Positions 36,478 to 48,319 of a DNA stretch of 64,000 nucleotides are shown here, piece after piece. Source of the DNA: Burkholderiales bacterium (GTDB lineage Bacteria; Pseudomonadota; Gammaproteobacteria; Burkholderiales; Casimicrobiaceae); assembly GCA_905339295.1 (NCBI GenBank), contig CAJPFI010000005.1, forward strand, positions 62,001 to 126,000, given 5' to 3'. The notes below the pieces were generated by a model. That model had not been told where the DNA came from, searched no databases, and saw nothing but the letters and a program-made list of their open reading frames with translations. The position numbers were made by a program, and so were the translations under genes. Numbering within the stretch: position 1 is the first letter of the stretch; every line of letters starts with the position of its first letter.

Positions 36478-36712
36478 CAGCAGCCCGAGCGGCAGGGCCG
36501 ATCGGCCGGCGCGGCGGGAAGGAAGATCGTCGGGCTGAAGGCCGTCCCACAAGGCGGATCGGCCCGGCGGGAGTGAAGATCGTCGGGCTGAAGCCCGACC
36601 CACAAGGTGGAGCGGTTGGCGCATCGCGAAAGAATGTCGTCGGGCTGAAGCCCGACCCACAAGGCGGATCGGCGCGGCAGGAGTAACGATCGTCGGGCCG
36701 AAGCCCGAGCCC
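36478..36712. repeat. Palindromic repeat array between the two metH genes, ~53-57 bp period
   Basis: Copies of GTCGGGCTGAAGCCCGAC begin at 36529 (one base changed), 36582, 36639 and 36692 (TGAA to CGAA), giving spacings of 53, 57 and 53 bp. Each is followed by CCACAAGGCGGATCGG-like sequence. A weaker earlier copy fills 36478-36520. This takes up most of the 346-bp gap; the remainder before the second start (36713-36806) has no feature that I recognise. Confidence 0.9.
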
Positions 36713-36806
36713 TGGCATCGGTTTCTCCCTGCGCAGTCGCGCGGCCGCTCCGGCCACGGAACGCCGTGGCGCCACCGACCCCGTCCCCCGATTCCCGAAT
36801 CCTGAC

Positions 36807-39470
<2,664 letters not shown>

Positions 39471-39603
39471 GGCGCGCGGGCCCGGACCCGGGCTCGGCCC
39501 CGGGGTCCGACCCCGAGCATGACCCCGCTACGTGAATAATCACTTGACTCGCGCCCGGCTCGCTGGATGGATGCGAGTTCGGGGCGGGCGTCCGTCGGAC
39601 GCG

Positions 39604-39633
39604 ATGCCACGCGATGGCGGCCTCTCCTATAAT
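39604..39633 (+). promoter_or_regulatory. Promoter with perfect -10 upstream of the STAS gene
   Basis: TATAAT at 39628-39633 is a perfect -10 box, unusual in this GC content. ATGCCA at 39604-39609 matches four of six -35 positions with an 18-bp spacer. Transcription would start about 45 bp before the STAS ATG at 39685. The gap 39471-39627 also has GGGGTCCGACCCC-type palindromic sequence after metH (about 39503-39516). Confidence 0.45.
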
Positions 39634-39684
39634 CGCCGGACCGTCCCGCGGGCCGCGGCTGGGGGGACGTCCCGGGAAACCGCC

Positions 39685-40074
39685 ATGCAATGCCCGACTC
39701 ACGTGTATGCAGACGTCGTCGTCGCCAGGGCCGCCGGCCGGATCGACTTCGCCGGCGCGCAGGTGCTCGAGGACGCGCTCAGGGACGCGATCGCGCCCGA
39801 GGCGGGCGTGCGCGGGATCGTCGTCGACCTCGAGCACGTTGACTACATCAGCAGCGTGGGATTGCGCGTGCTGATGGTCGCCTCCAAGGCGATGCGGGCG
39901 CGCAAGGCCGTGATCGCCGTTGCGTCGCTGCAGCCGGTCGTCGCGGAAATCTTCGAGATCAGCCGCTTCCACCACGTCGTCGACGTGCGCGCCAGCGTGC
40001 GCGACGCGGTCGGCGCAGTCTCGCCCCATGCGCTCGCGGCGTACGACGCCGCCGGTGCGGCGGACATCCCGTGA
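39685..40074 (+). CDS. STAS-domain anti-sigma factor antagonist (SpoIIAA/RsbV-like)
   Basis: A 129-residue STAS protein. ARAAGRIDFAGAQVLEDAL and IVVDLEHVDYISSVGLRVLM match the antagonist fold; the residue that partner kinases phosphorylate corresponds to Ser57 in YISSVGL, so the switch is intact. Unphosphorylated, it would bind and neutralise an anti-sigma/kinase such as the RsbW-like protein at 44256-44765. ATG 39685 is used because 51 upstream residues are unrelated to the fold. Its stop overlaps the next ATG (40071), giving a coupled operon with the metallohydrolase and the phosphatase. Confidence 0.85.
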   Translation: MQCPTHVYADVVVARAAGRIDFAGAQVLEDALRDAIAPEAGVRGIVVDLEHVDYISSVGLRVLMVASKAMRARKAVIAVASLQPVVAEIFEISRFHHVVDVRASVRDAVGAVSPHALAAYDAAGAADIP

Positions 40075-41027
40075 AGCGCATCCGGTTCTGGGGAACGCGC
40101 GGGTCGATCCCGGTCGCGCTCACCGCCGAGGGCGTGCGCCGCAAGCTGGTCACGGCGCTGCGCAGCGCCTCGGGGCGCACATTCGCGAACGACGCGGAGA
40201 TCGAGAAGTTCGTCGAGGGACTCGACTTCGCCGACCACGGCACGTTCGGCGGCCACTCGCCGTGCGTCGAGATCGAGACCGGCGGCCCCGACTTCGTGGT
40301 CTGCGACCTTGGGTCAGGCGTGCGGCCGTTCGGGCAGGACACGCTCGCGCGGAGCGGCGGCGGACCGCGCACCTACCACGTGTTCATGTCGCACGTGCAC
40401 TGGGACCACATCATGGGCCTGCCGTTCTTCACGCCGGCCTACATCCCGGGCAACAAGGTCGTGATCTACGGCGGGCACGCGCACCTCGAGGCGGCGCTGC
40501 GCCGCCAGCAGGAGCAGCCGTCGTTCCCGGTCGACTTCACGACCTTCCGCGCCGACATCTCGTTCGTGCGGCTCGAGCCGGGCAAGGTCCACGACATCGG
40601 GGGGATGCGCGTCCTCCTGAAGCTCCAGCGCCACGCCGGCGACTCGTACGGCTTCCGCTTCGAGTCGCACGGCAAGACCGTCATCTACTCGACCGACTCC
40701 GAGCACGACCTCGGCAACCGCAAGGAGACCGACGCCTTCGTCGAGTTCTTCCGCGGCGCCGATGTCGTGATCTTCGACGCGATGTACTCGCTCGCCGACG
40801 CCATCTCGGTGAAGGCGGACTGGGGCCACTCGAGCAACATCGCCGGCGTCGAGCTGTGCCACGCGGCCGGCGTGAAGCACCTGTGCATGTTCCACCACGA
40901 GCCGGCCAACGACGACGCGTCGATCGCGCGCGTGCTCGCCGACACGCGGCGATACGAGGAGATCTGCCGGACCGGCGCGCCGATGAAGGTCTCCGCCGCG
41001 TACGACGGGATGGAAATCGACCTGTGA
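40071..41027 (+). CDS. Metallo-beta-lactamase-fold hydrolase
   Basis: A 318-residue MBL-fold protein. The zinc motif H108-V-H110-W-D112-H113 (SHVHWDHIMGLPFF) is intact, and further ligands are likely at TDSEHD (YSTDSEHDLG) and FHHEPANDD. RFWGTRGSIPV is the opening of the phosphodiesterase/RNase Z-like branch, so a cyclic nucleotide or nucleic acid substrate is possible. It sits between the STAS antagonist and the CHASE2 phosphatase, sharing ATGA-type overlaps with both, so it probably belongs to the same signalling unit. The exact substrate is unknown. Confidence 0.85.
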   Translation: MKRIRFWGTRGSIPVALTAEGVRRKLVTALRSASGRTFANDAEIEKFVEGLDFADHGTFGGHSPCVEIETGGPDFVVCDLGSGVRPFGQDTLARSGGGPRTYHVFMSHVHWDHIMGLPFFTPAYIPGNKVVIYGGHAHLEAALRRQQEQPSFPVDFTTFRADISFVRLEPGKVHDIGGMRVLLKLQRHAGDSYGFRFESHGKTVIYSTDSEHDLGNRKETDAFVEFFRGADVVIFDAMYSLADAISVKADWGHSSNIAGVELCHAAGVKHLCMFHHEPANDDASIARVLADTRRYEEICRTGAPMKVSAAYDGMEIDL

Positions 41028-43168
41028 TGCCGGCCGCGGACGCGGACCGGACGGCTGCGCCCGCCGGCCGCGTCCGATGGATCGGCGTCCCGTTGCTCGT
41101 CGCGCTCGCGTTGCTGCTGTGGGCCGCGCCCGCGTGGGTGTCGCGTATCCAGCAGGCGTGGTTCGACACCTGCCAGGTGCTCCTGCCGCGCGCCGTCAAG
41201 GCGATGCCGGCGATCGTCGTCGAGATCGACCAGAAGAGCATCGTCGCGCTCGGGCAGTGGCCGTGGCCGCGCACGGTGCTCGCGCAGCTCGTGCGCGAGA
41301 TAGCGCGCGCGAAGCCGGCGGCGATCGGGCTCGACATCCTGATGTCCGAATCGGACCGCAGCTCGCCCGAGCACTGGCTCGACAACATGCCCTCGACCGA
41401 CGCGGACCTCGCGTTGTCGCTCGCGGCGCTGCCGTCGCACGACTCCGAGCTCGCGCGCGCGATCGGCGCGTCGCGCGTCGTGCTGGTCATGGCGGGCGCG
41501 CCGGAGCCGACCGGAATGACCGCGTTCGCGACGCCGATCCTGATCGAGGGCGCGGCGCCGAACGACACCGCGGCGGTGCATGCGAGCGTCGCACGCTACG
41601 ACGGCGTGCTCAACAACCTGCCGGTGCTCGAGCGCGCCGCGTCGGGTCACGGCATCGTCTCCGTCGAGACGCAGGACGGCGTGATCCGGCGCATGCCGAT
41701 GGTCGCGAGCATCCAGGGCACGCTCGTGCCGTCGCTCGCGATCGAGATGCTGCGAGTCGCGGTCAATGCCCCGGTGCTGAGGCTCAGGGTCCGCGACGGG
41801 GCCATCGCGGCGATCTCTGCGGGCGCCTACACGACCGCGACCGATCCCGACGGCTCGGTGCGCCTCCACTACTCGCACCGCGACGCGCGGCGCTACGTCT
41901 CGGCGATCGACGTGCTGCAGGGGCGCGTCGACGCCGACGCGCTCGGGAGCAAGCTCGTGCTGGTCGGCGTGACCGGACTCGTGCAGGTCGACTACCAGGG
42001 CACGCCGCTGGGTGAGCGCATGCCCGGCGTCGAGGTCCATGCGCAGCTCCTCGAGAACCTGTTCGAGGGCGCGCTGGTCGTGCGCCCGCCGTGGGCGCGC
42101 GCGCTGGAGATCGCGCTGTTCGCCGCGCTCGGCGCCGTGCTCGTCCGCGCCGCGCCGTTGTGGCGCACGCCGGCGACCGCGGCGGTCGCGGTCGGGGCGA
42201 TCGTCCTTCCGGGGCTCGCGGCGCTCGCGGCGTTCGCCGGGTGGCGGCTGCTGTTCGATTCGGCGACGCCCGCGCTCGCACTCGTCGCGCTGTTCGCGAC
42301 GCTGCTGGTGCTGACGCTCGGCGAGGCGTCGCGCGAGCGCCGCGCGCTGCGGCGGCAGATGCAGCAGGAGCGCGAGCAGTCGGCGCGCATGGCGGGCGAG
42401 ATGGAGGCGGCGCAGCGCGTGCAGGTCGCGATGCTGCCGCACGACGACCTGTTCCGCGACGACCCGCGCATCGACCTCGCGGCCACGATGGTCCCCGCGC
42501 GGGAGGTGGGCGGCGACCTCTACGACTTTTTCCGGCTCGACGGCCGCCGCGTGTTCTTTCTCGTGGGCGACGTCGCCGGCAAGGGGCTCTCCGCCAGCAT
42601 CTTCATGGCCGTCAGCAAGGCGCTCGCCAAGAGCGCGGCCATCCGCCATCCGGACGACGACGTCGGCACATGGATGACGGTCGCCAACCGCGAGATCTCG
42701 CGCGACAACGCCGAAGCGCTGTTCGTCACCGCATTCGCGGGCATTCTCGACCTCGACAGCGGCGACCTGGTCTACTGCAATGCCGGGCACGATGATCCGT
42801 ACTGCGTCAGCGCCACGTCGGGGCTGCGAAGGCTCGACGCGGGCGACGGCCCGCCGCTTTGCACGGTCGACGACCACGAGTACCGCGGCGACCACACGTT
42901 CCTCGACCGCGGCGAGATCGTGCTGCTGGTGACCGATGGCGTGACGGACATGCGCGACACCTCCGGCGAGATGTACGGGCGCGCGCGCATGGAAGCGGTG
43001 ATCGGTCGCGGCCGGGCCGGCGCGTCGAGCGCCCTCGCGATGGTCGACGCGCTGCGCGGGGACGTGCGCGAGTTCGCGGCCGGCGCCGAGCCGGCCGACG
43101 ACCTCACGATTCTCGCGATCCGCTGGATCGGCCCGGAAGCCGGCCGGGCGGCGGTCAGCGGACGATGA
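41027..43168 (+). CDS. CHASE2 sensor with PP2C-type (SpoIIE/RsbU) serine phosphatase
   Basis: A 713-residue membrane receptor. One N-terminal membrane segment (~20-38) precedes a periplasmic CHASE2 domain (~45-330: AMPAIVVEIDQKSIVALGQW, GIVSVETQDGVIRRMPMV), then three membrane segments (~350-440), a short coiled coil and a PP2C phosphatase domain (~480-700) with EVGGDLYDFFRLDG, VGDVAGKGLSASIFMAVSKA and NAGHDDPY, whose Asp residues bind the metals. It should dephosphorylate the STAS protein in response to an envelope or external signal. ATG 41027 overlaps the previous stop. Its 3' end overlaps the convergent OmpA gene by 14 bp. Confidence 0.9.
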   Translation: MPAADADRTAAPAGRVRWIGVPLLVALALLLWAAPAWVSRIQQAWFDTCQVLLPRAVKAMPAIVVEIDQKSIVALGQWPWPRTVLAQLVREIARAKPAAIGLDILMSESDRSSPEHWLDNMPSTDADLALSLAALPSHDSELARAIGASRVVLVMAGAPEPTGMTAFATPILIEGAAPNDTAAVHASVARYDGVLNNLPVLERAASGHGIVSVETQDGVIRRMPMVASIQGTLVPSLAIEMLRVAVNAPVLRLRVRDGAIAAISAGAYTTATDPDGSVRLHYSHRDARRYVSAIDVLQGRVDADALGSKLVLVGVTGLVQVDYQGTPLGERMPGVEVHAQLLENLFEGALVVRPPWARALEIALFAALGAVLVRAAPLWRTPATAAVAVGAIVLPGLAALAAFAGWRLLFDSATPALALVALFATLLVLTLGEASRERRALRRQMQQEREQSARMAGEMEAAQRVQVAMLPHDDLFRDDPRIDLAATMVPAREVGGDLYDFFRLDGRRVFFLVGDVAGKGLSASIFMAVSKALAKSAAIRHPDDDVGTWMTVANREISRDNAEALFVTAFAGILDLDSGDLVYCNAGHDDPYCVSATSGLRRLDAGDGPPLCTVDDHEYRGDHTFLDRGEIVLLVTDGVTDMRDTSGEMYGRARMEAVIGRGRAGASSALAMVDALRGDVREFAAGAEPADDLTILAIRWIGPEAGRAAVSGR

Positions 43169-43742
43169 TCTCGACGCGGCGATTGCGCGGCTCGGCCACG
43201 CCCGCGGCCGTCGGCACGATCGGGTCGCGGCTGCCGCGGCTCGACGCCTGCACGCTCTCCGGCGGGAGGCCGCGCCGGACGAGCTCGGTGCGGACCGAGT
43301 CGGCGCGCTGGCGCGCGAGCGCGTCGTTGACCGCGTCGGAGCCGACGCGGTCGGTGTGCCCGACGACGAGCACGTCGGGCACGGGCCGCGACGCGATCTC
43401 GGCGAATGCCTGGTCGAGGACCGCGCGCGAGTCGTCCGAGAGGCGGTCCTTGCCCTCGTCGAAGTGGACGATGTACGCCGCCTCGCCGCGCGGCAGCGCG
43501 GCGAGCGTCGCGCCGAACGTGCTCTGCACCTCCTCTGGCGACGCGACGTACGGCTGCGCGCCGAACGGCGAGCCGCGGACCGCCGCGAATGGACGGTCGA
43601 GGACGACCTCGCCGCGCGAGTCGCTCACGCTTACCGCGGTCGCGCGGCCGTCGGGCTCGGGCAGCAGCACGACGGTGCTCGAGTGGAACGCGCAGCCCGT
43701 TGCCACCGCGGCGAGCGCGACGATCGCCCCGGCGCGCCGCAT
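43155..43742 (-). CDS. OmpA-family outer membrane lipoprotein
   Basis: A 195-residue protein with a lipobox at VATGC (Cys17) and an OmpA-like peptidoglycan-binding domain at ~90-195. GHTDRVGSDAVNDALARQRA carries the conserved Asp, and NRRVEIIVR is the C-terminal strand. It should be anchored in the outer membrane and tie it to peptidoglycan. It starts one base after the FecR stop, so the two are co-transcribed, on the strand opposite the CHASE2 operon. Confidence 0.88.
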   Translation of the reverse strand: MRRAGAIVALAAVATGCAFHSSTVVLLPEPDGRATAVSVSDSRGEVVLDRPFAAVRGSPFGAQPYVASPEEVQSTFGATLAALPRGEAAYIVHFDEGKDRLSDDSRAVLDQAFAEIASRPVPDVLVVGHTDRVGSDAVNDALARQRADSVRTELVRRGLPPESVQASSRGSRDPIVPTAAGVAEPRNRRVEIIVR

Positions 43743-43743
43743 C

Positions 43744-44205
43744 TCAGCCGTCGACCTTGACGGCGAACCGGGTGCCGCGCACGCCGAGGACGGCCGCGGG
43801 CGTTCTGACCTTCATGGCGTCGGGGGCCTGCTTCGCGATCCTGCCGGAGACGACGGCGAGCGATCCCTTCGACAGCGTCGCGTCGAAGCGACCCTGATGC
43901 GTCGTCGCGTCGAAGCGGAACGCGTCGAGCGTGAGCGCGCTGTTCGGCCCGACCGACAGGAGCGAATTGTCGCTCATCGTGACGCCGGCCGAGCCGTCGG
44001 CGCCGGTGCGCAGCACGTCGGCGGACTGGAGGCGTGTCCCGACGCCGGCCGGCAGGGTCCTGCCTTCGCGCTCGATCAGGACCTCGCCCTTCGCGCTCTT
44101 GACCTGGCCGATCTCGGCGGCGCAGGCGAGCGTCGCGGCCATCGAAAGCACGGCGGCGAGGACGCAGCGCACGCCGGACGCCCTGAGTGCAGACACTCTC
44201 GTCAT
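43744..44205 (-). CDS. FecR-domain periplasmic protein
   Basis: A 153-residue secreted protein. A signal peptide ends at AATLACAAE (~residue 30), followed by a FecR-like domain: GQVKSAKGEVLIEREGRTLP, GTRLQSADVLRTGADGSAGV and VRTPAAVLGVRGTRFAVKV. FecR proteins of this stand-alone kind are often encoded next to CHASE2 receptors and OmpA lipoproteins and may form a periplasmic sensing complex. ATG 44205 follows AAAGGGG. It diverges from the kinase gene, whose start is 51 bp away. Confidence 0.88.
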   Translation of the reverse strand: MTRVSALRASGVRCVLAAVLSMAATLACAAEIGQVKSAKGEVLIEREGRTLPAGVGTRLQSADVLRTGADGSAGVTMSDNSLLSVGPNSALTLDAFRFDATTHQGRFDATLSKGSLAVVSGRIAKQAPDAMKVRTPAAVLGVRGTRFAVKVDG

Positions 44206-44255
44206 CAAGGACCCCTTTCCCCGCGACGGCGACCGCCGCCGAGCGCCCTGAAATT

Positions 44256-44765
44256 GTGAACCCGCACGGCGCGGCTGGCAAATCCCCGGGGCCGGGAGCG
44301 GGCTCCGGCGCCGGCGAGGTCCGGCCACCGGCGTCGCGCGAGGAGCGGACGTTCGAGGCACGGATGGACCGGCTTCGCGCGGCTGCCGATTGCGTCGGGA
44401 GCTGGTGCGAGCGCAACGGCGTCGACGCGGCGGACGCGCTGCGCATCACGCTGGTCGTCGAGGAACTGTTCACCAACATCGTGCAGCACGGGTACCGCGG
44501 GTCGGGGAACGGGACCGTGCGGCTCGCACTCGCGCTCGACGGCCACGCGGTGCTGCTCGTGTGCGAGGACGACGCGCCCGCATTCGATCCGCGTCCCACG
44601 CTGATGCGCGTTCCGGGCGACCCGGACGAGCCGGTCGAAACGCGCAGCGTCGGCGGGCTCGGCCACCTGCTCGTCGGACGCCTCGCCGAAGTGGTCGGCT
44701 ACGCCCGCGTGAACGGCGCGAACCGGCTGTCGCTGCGTTTCCGGCGCGGCCCGGCTCGCCCCTGA
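44256..44765 (+). CDS. RsbW/SpoIIAB-like serine kinase (anti-sigma factor)
   Basis: A 169-residue GHKL ATPase. The N-box is EELFTNIVQHGY (Glu-Asn-His) and the lid/G2 region is VGGLGHLLV; the G1 box reads EDDAPAFDP. This is the HATPase_c_2 type that phosphorylates STAS antagonists. GTG 44256 is preferred; an upstream ATG at 44187 would overlap the FecR gene and add no conserved residues. With the STAS protein and the PP2C phosphatase it completes a partner-switch, but no sigma factor gene is nearby, so the final output is unknown. Confidence 0.82.
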   Translation: MNPHGAAGKSPGPGAGSGAGEVRPPASREERTFEARMDRLRAAADCVGSWCERNGVDAADALRITLVVEELFTNIVQHGYRGSGNGTVRLALALDGHAVLLVCEDDAPAFDPRPTLMRVPGDPDEPVETRSVGGLGHLLVGRLAEVVGYARVNGANRLSLRFRRGPARP

Positions 44766-44793
44766 CGCCGCGCGGCCCGTCGCGCGACGCGGG

Positions 44794-45207
44794 CTACTTC
44801 GCGCCGAGCACGCGCGCGGCCTTCGCGACCGACGCGGGCTTCACCCAGAAGATCGCGCCGAAGCGGCCCGCGCCCGCGGCGACGGCGTCGATCGCCGTCA
44901 GGTTGACCCCGGCGGCCGCGAGCGCATTCGCCACGTCGGTCAGCGCGCCGACGCGGTCGCTGCCCTGCAGCAGGAATCCGGTCTTCCGCGCCGACAGTGC
45001 GAGGCCGAGCTTCTTCGCCGCGCGCCTGAGCTTCGCCGGGTCGGCCGGGACGAGGTCGAGCTGCGAGCGCCGCCCGCTCGGGAAACCGGAGAGCGCGAGA
45101 AGGTCCACGCCCTCGCCGGCGAGTGCGGACAGGACCCTCGCCCCTTCGCCCGGCTTGTTCGGGATCATCGTGTAGAAGTAGTCGACCTTGCGTACGGTGT
45201 CGTTCAT
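44794..45207 (-). CDS. ACT-domain protein
   Basis: A 137-residue protein with two ACT-like halves: VDYFYTMIPNKPGEGARVLS (~9-28) and GFLLQGSDRVGALTDVANAL (~77-96). ACT domains bind amino acids as small-molecule sensors. It has no catalytic domain, so it is a stand-alone regulatory or sensing protein. It precedes the TrpB2 gene on the same strand but the gap is 91 bp. The first half contains YxxxPNKPGEG, a typical ligand loop. Confidence 0.75.
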   Translation of the reverse strand: MNDTVRKVDYFYTMIPNKPGEGARVLSALAGEGVDLLALSGFPSGRRSQLDLVPADPAKLRRAAKKLGLALSARKTGFLLQGSDRVGALTDVANALAAAGVNLTAIDAVAAGAGRFGAIFWVKPASVAKAARVLGAK

Positions 45208-45298
45208 CGGGGACTCCTGGGAGCGCGGGCAGGACGGGCGCGCGATCGCGCCGCCGCCGGCGATCGGATCATTATCCTCGCCCGCCGCGCCGGGTTCG

Positions 45299-46669
45299 CT
45301 ACGCGGCGTCGCGGACCGACGGCAGCCCGGCGAGCGCCATCGCGAGCTCGGCCTCGTCGTAGTCTAGGTCCGCCAGCTTGCCGCCGAAGTAGTCGATATA
45401 CGCCTGCATGTCGAAGTGGCCGTGCCCGCACAGGTTGAACAGGATGGCGCGCGGGCGGCCTTCCTCGCGGCAGCGGATCGCCTCGTCGATCGCGCCCTTC
45501 ACCGCGTGGTTCGCCTCCGGCGCGGGCACGATGCCCTCGGCGCGCGCGAACTGCACGCCCGCCTCGAACACGGCCGATTGCTTGTAGGCGCGCGCGCGGA
45601 TCAGGTGGAGCTCCTTCAGGTGCGACACCAGCGGCGCCATCCCGTGGTAGCGCAGCCCGCCCGCGTGGAATCCGGGCGGCGTGAACGTCGACCCGAGCGT
45701 GTGCATCTTGGTGAGCGGGGTCAGGTGCCCGGTGTCGCCGAAGTCGTACGCGTAGCGTCCGCGCGTGAGGCTCGGGCAGGCCGCCGGCTCGACCGCGACG
45801 ATGTCGACCTTGCGGCCGCCGCGCAATTGCGCGCCGAGGTACGGAAACGCGATGCCGGCGAAGTTCGAGCCGCCGCCGGTGCAGCCGACGATGACGTCGG
45901 GATAGTCGTCGGCCATCTCCATCTGCGCCATCGCTTCCTGGCCGATCACCGTCTGGTGCAGCAGCACGTGGTTGAGCACGCTGCCGAGCGCGTACTTGGT
46001 GTCGTCGCGCTGCGCCGCGATCTCGACCGCCTCCGAGATGGCGATGCCCAGGCTGCCAGGATGGTCGGCGCGCTGCGCGAGAATCGCGCGTCCCGACTGC
46101 GTCTCGTTCGATGGCGAAGGCGTGCAGCGCGCGCCGTAGGTTTCCATCAGCGCCCGCCGGTACGGCTTCTGGTCGTAGGACACGCGCACCATGAACACCT
46201 GCACCTCGAGCCCGAAGAGCGCGCCCGCGAACGCCAGCGAGCTGCCCCACTGTCCCGCGCCGGTCTCGGTCGACAGCCGCTTCACGCCGGCCGCCTTGTT
46301 GTAGTACGCCTGCGCGACGGCGGTGTTGGGCTTGTGGCTGCCGGCAGGCGACACGCCCTCGTACTTGTAGTAGATGCGCGCGGGCGTCTGCAGCACCTTC
46401 TCGAGCCGCCTCGCGCGATACAGCGGCGTGGGCCGCCACTGACGGTACACGTCGCGGACCGGTCCCGGGATCTCGATCTCGCGTTCGGTCGACACCTCCT
46501 GCAGGATCAGCTCCATCGGGAACAGCGGCGCGAGGTCGTCGGGACCGACGGGCTTGTGGGTTCCGGGATGCAGCACCGGCGGCAGCGCCTTCGGCAGGTC
46601 GGCCTGCAGGTTGTACCAGTGGCGGGGAATCCTCGATTCGTCGAGGAGGTACTTGATGGAGTCGTCCAA
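45299..46669 (-). CDS. trpB: TrpB2-type tryptophan synthase beta-chain-like enzyme
   Basis: A 456-residue PLP enzyme of the TrpB2 branch, which is longer than the usual TrpB1 and does not need TrpA. The PLP lysine is Lys113 ([14 protein letters not shown]), the phosphate loop is [10 protein letters not shown], and [19 protein letters not shown] matches the family. It likely makes tryptophan from indole and serine, possibly as an indole salvage enzyme. The start is TTG 46669, where the conserved N-terminus [20 protein letters not shown] begins; upstream residues are unlike the family. It stands alone, without trpA. Confidence 0.88.
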   Translation of the reverse strand: MDDSIKYLLDESRIPRHWYNLQADLPKALPPVLHPGTHKPVGPDDLAPLFPMELILQEVSTEREIEIPGPVRDVYRQWRPTPLYRARRLEKVLQTPARIYYKYEGVSPAGSHKPNTAVAQAYYNKAAGVKRLSTETGAGQWGSSLAFAGALFGLEVQVFMVRVSYDQKPYRRALMETYGARCTPSPSNETQSGRAILAQRADHPGSLGIAISEAVEIAAQRDDTKYALGSVLNHVLLHQTVIGQEAMAQMEMADDYPDVIVGCTGGGSNFAGIAFPYLGAQLRGGRKVDIVAVEPAACPSLTRGRYAYDFGDTGHLTPLTKMHTLGSTFTPPGFHAGGLRYHGMAPLVSHLKELHLIRARAYKQSAVFEAGVQFARAEGIVPAPEANHAVKGAIDEAIRCREEGRPRAILFNLCGHGHFDMQAYIDYFGGKLADLDYDEAELAMALAGLPSVRDAA

Positions 46670-46922
46670 GGGGGCCTCGCTCGGTGGGCGTCGCGGCGGT
46701 CCCAATACCGCCGGCGAACAAAAGTCTACCGCCGGCGCTGCGCGGGCGATGCGCGGCGCCGGCGGATGCCGCGCCGGCTTGATCGACATCAAGTCCAGGC
46801 GCGGCGCGACGGCCGGCCGGGACGAACCGGAGGCCCTCCGGCAGGAAAGCGCCGCGGCGCGGGCCGCGGCGCGCGGGGATGCGCGCCGGCTTGCGCGACG
46901 CGCGAGCCGCCCGGCGGGTGTG

Positions 46923-48110
46923 TTACAGCCGCTCGATCACCGCGGCGATGCCCTGGCCACCGCCGATGCACATCGTGATCAGGCCATAGCGCTTGTTCGT
47001 CCGGTGCAGTTCGTACATGCACTTGACCGTCAGGATCGAGCCGGTCGCGCCGATCGGGTGGCCCAGCGCGACCGCGCCGCCGTTCGGGTTGACCTTCGCC
47101 GGGTCGAGACCCAGCTCCTTGCTGACGCCGATCGCCTGAACCGCGAACGCCTCGTTCGACTCGAACACGTCGATGTCCGAGACCTTGAGGCCGGCCCGCG
47201 CGAGCGCGCTCTTCACGGCGCTCACCGGACCCAGCCCCATGATCTTCGGGTCGATGCCGGCGTAGCCGTAGGACACGAGCCGCGCCATCGGCTTCAGGCC
47301 CTTCTTCGCGGCGGCGCCCGCTTCCATCAGCACGACGGCGGAGGCCGCGTCGTTGATGCCGGACGCGTTGCCGGCCGTCACCGAGCCGCTCTCCTTCGCG
47401 AACGCCGGTTTGAGCTTCCCCATGCCTTCCATCGACGCGTCGCTCCGCGGGTGCTCGTCGGTGTCGAACATCACCGTGCCCTTCCTGCTCTTCAGCTCGA
47501 CCGGCAGGATCTGGCTCTTGAAGTGGCCCGCAGCGATCGCGGCGACCGCGCGGCGATGGCTCTCCACCGCGAACGCGTCCTGCTGCTCGCGCGTGATGCC
47601 GCACTTGTTCGCGACGGCCTCCGCCGTGACGCCCATGTGGACGGTGTCGAACGGGTCGGTGAGCGCGCCGACCATCATGTCGATCGTCTTGCCGTCACCC
47701 ATGCGGGTGCCCCAGCGCTGCGTCGTGCTCGCGTAGGCCGCCCGGCTCATGCTTTCGACGCCGCCGCCGATCGCCGCGTCGGTGTCGCCCAGCAGGATCG
47801 TCTGCGCCGCCGAAACGATCGCCTGCATGCCGCTGCCGCACAGCCGGTTGACCGTGAAGGCGCCGGACGTGTTCGGCAGGCCGCCGTTCAGCGCCGCGAC
47901 GCGCGAGATGTACATGTCCTTCGCTTCGGTGTGGATCACGTTGCCGATCACGCACTGGCCGATGTCGTTCGGGTCGACTTTCGCGCGGTGAATCGCCTCG
48001 CGCACGACGCGCGCGCCGAGGTCGGTCGGAGCGATGTCCTTGAGGCTTCCGCCGTAGTCGCCGATGGCGGTCCGGACACCTGACAGGATGACGACGCTGC
48101 GCTCGCTCAT
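46923..48110 (-). CDS. Acetyl-CoA acetyltransferase (PhaA/BktB-like thiolase)
   Basis: A 395-residue biosynthetic-type thiolase. Cys91 ([14 protein letters not shown]) is the nucleophile, with the GHP His in [13 protein letters not shown] and the second Cys in [12 protein letters not shown]. The sequence has the PhaA/BktB style seen in betaproteobacterial polyhydroxyalkanoate metabolism. It condenses two acetyl-CoA or longer acyl-CoA. ATG 48110 is used; nine more residues upstream are Arg/Pro-rich. No phaB or phaC is adjacent. It differs from pcaF at 11221-12423. Confidence 0.9.
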   Translation of the reverse strand: MSERSVVILSGVRTAIGDYGGSLKDIAPTDLGARVVREAIHRAKVDPNDIGQCVIGNVIHTEAKDMYISRVAALNGGLPNTSGAFTVNRLCGSGMQAIVSAAQTILLGDTDAAIGGGVESMSRAAYASTTQRWGTRMGDGKTIDMMVGALTDPFDTVHMGVTAEAVANKCGITREQQDAFAVESHRRAVAAIAAGHFKSQILPVELKSRKGTVMFDTDEHPRSDASMEGMGKLKPAFAKESGSVTAGNASGINDAASAVVLMEAGAAAKKGLKPMARLVSYGYAGIDPKIMGLGPVSAVKSALARAGLKVSDIDVFESNEAFAVQAIGVSKELGLDPAKVNPNGGAVALGHPIGATGSILTVKCMYELHRTNKRYGLITMCIGGGQGIAAVIERL

Positions 48111-48319
48111 GGGGGCTCCTTCGGGGCAAAACCTCAATCATAGGCCTTGTCCGGCGGGACCCGATCGCGGGGAGTTGAGCCGGATCAACCCGCGCGTCGG
48201 CGCGGGCGCGAATTCTCCGTTGGACGCGAGGCCGCGATGCGGGTAGGGTTATTCGCATCGATACGATGGATTCCGGGCCGGGGAGGGCCTGACGTCAACC
48301 CTTCGGACGGAGACAAGCG

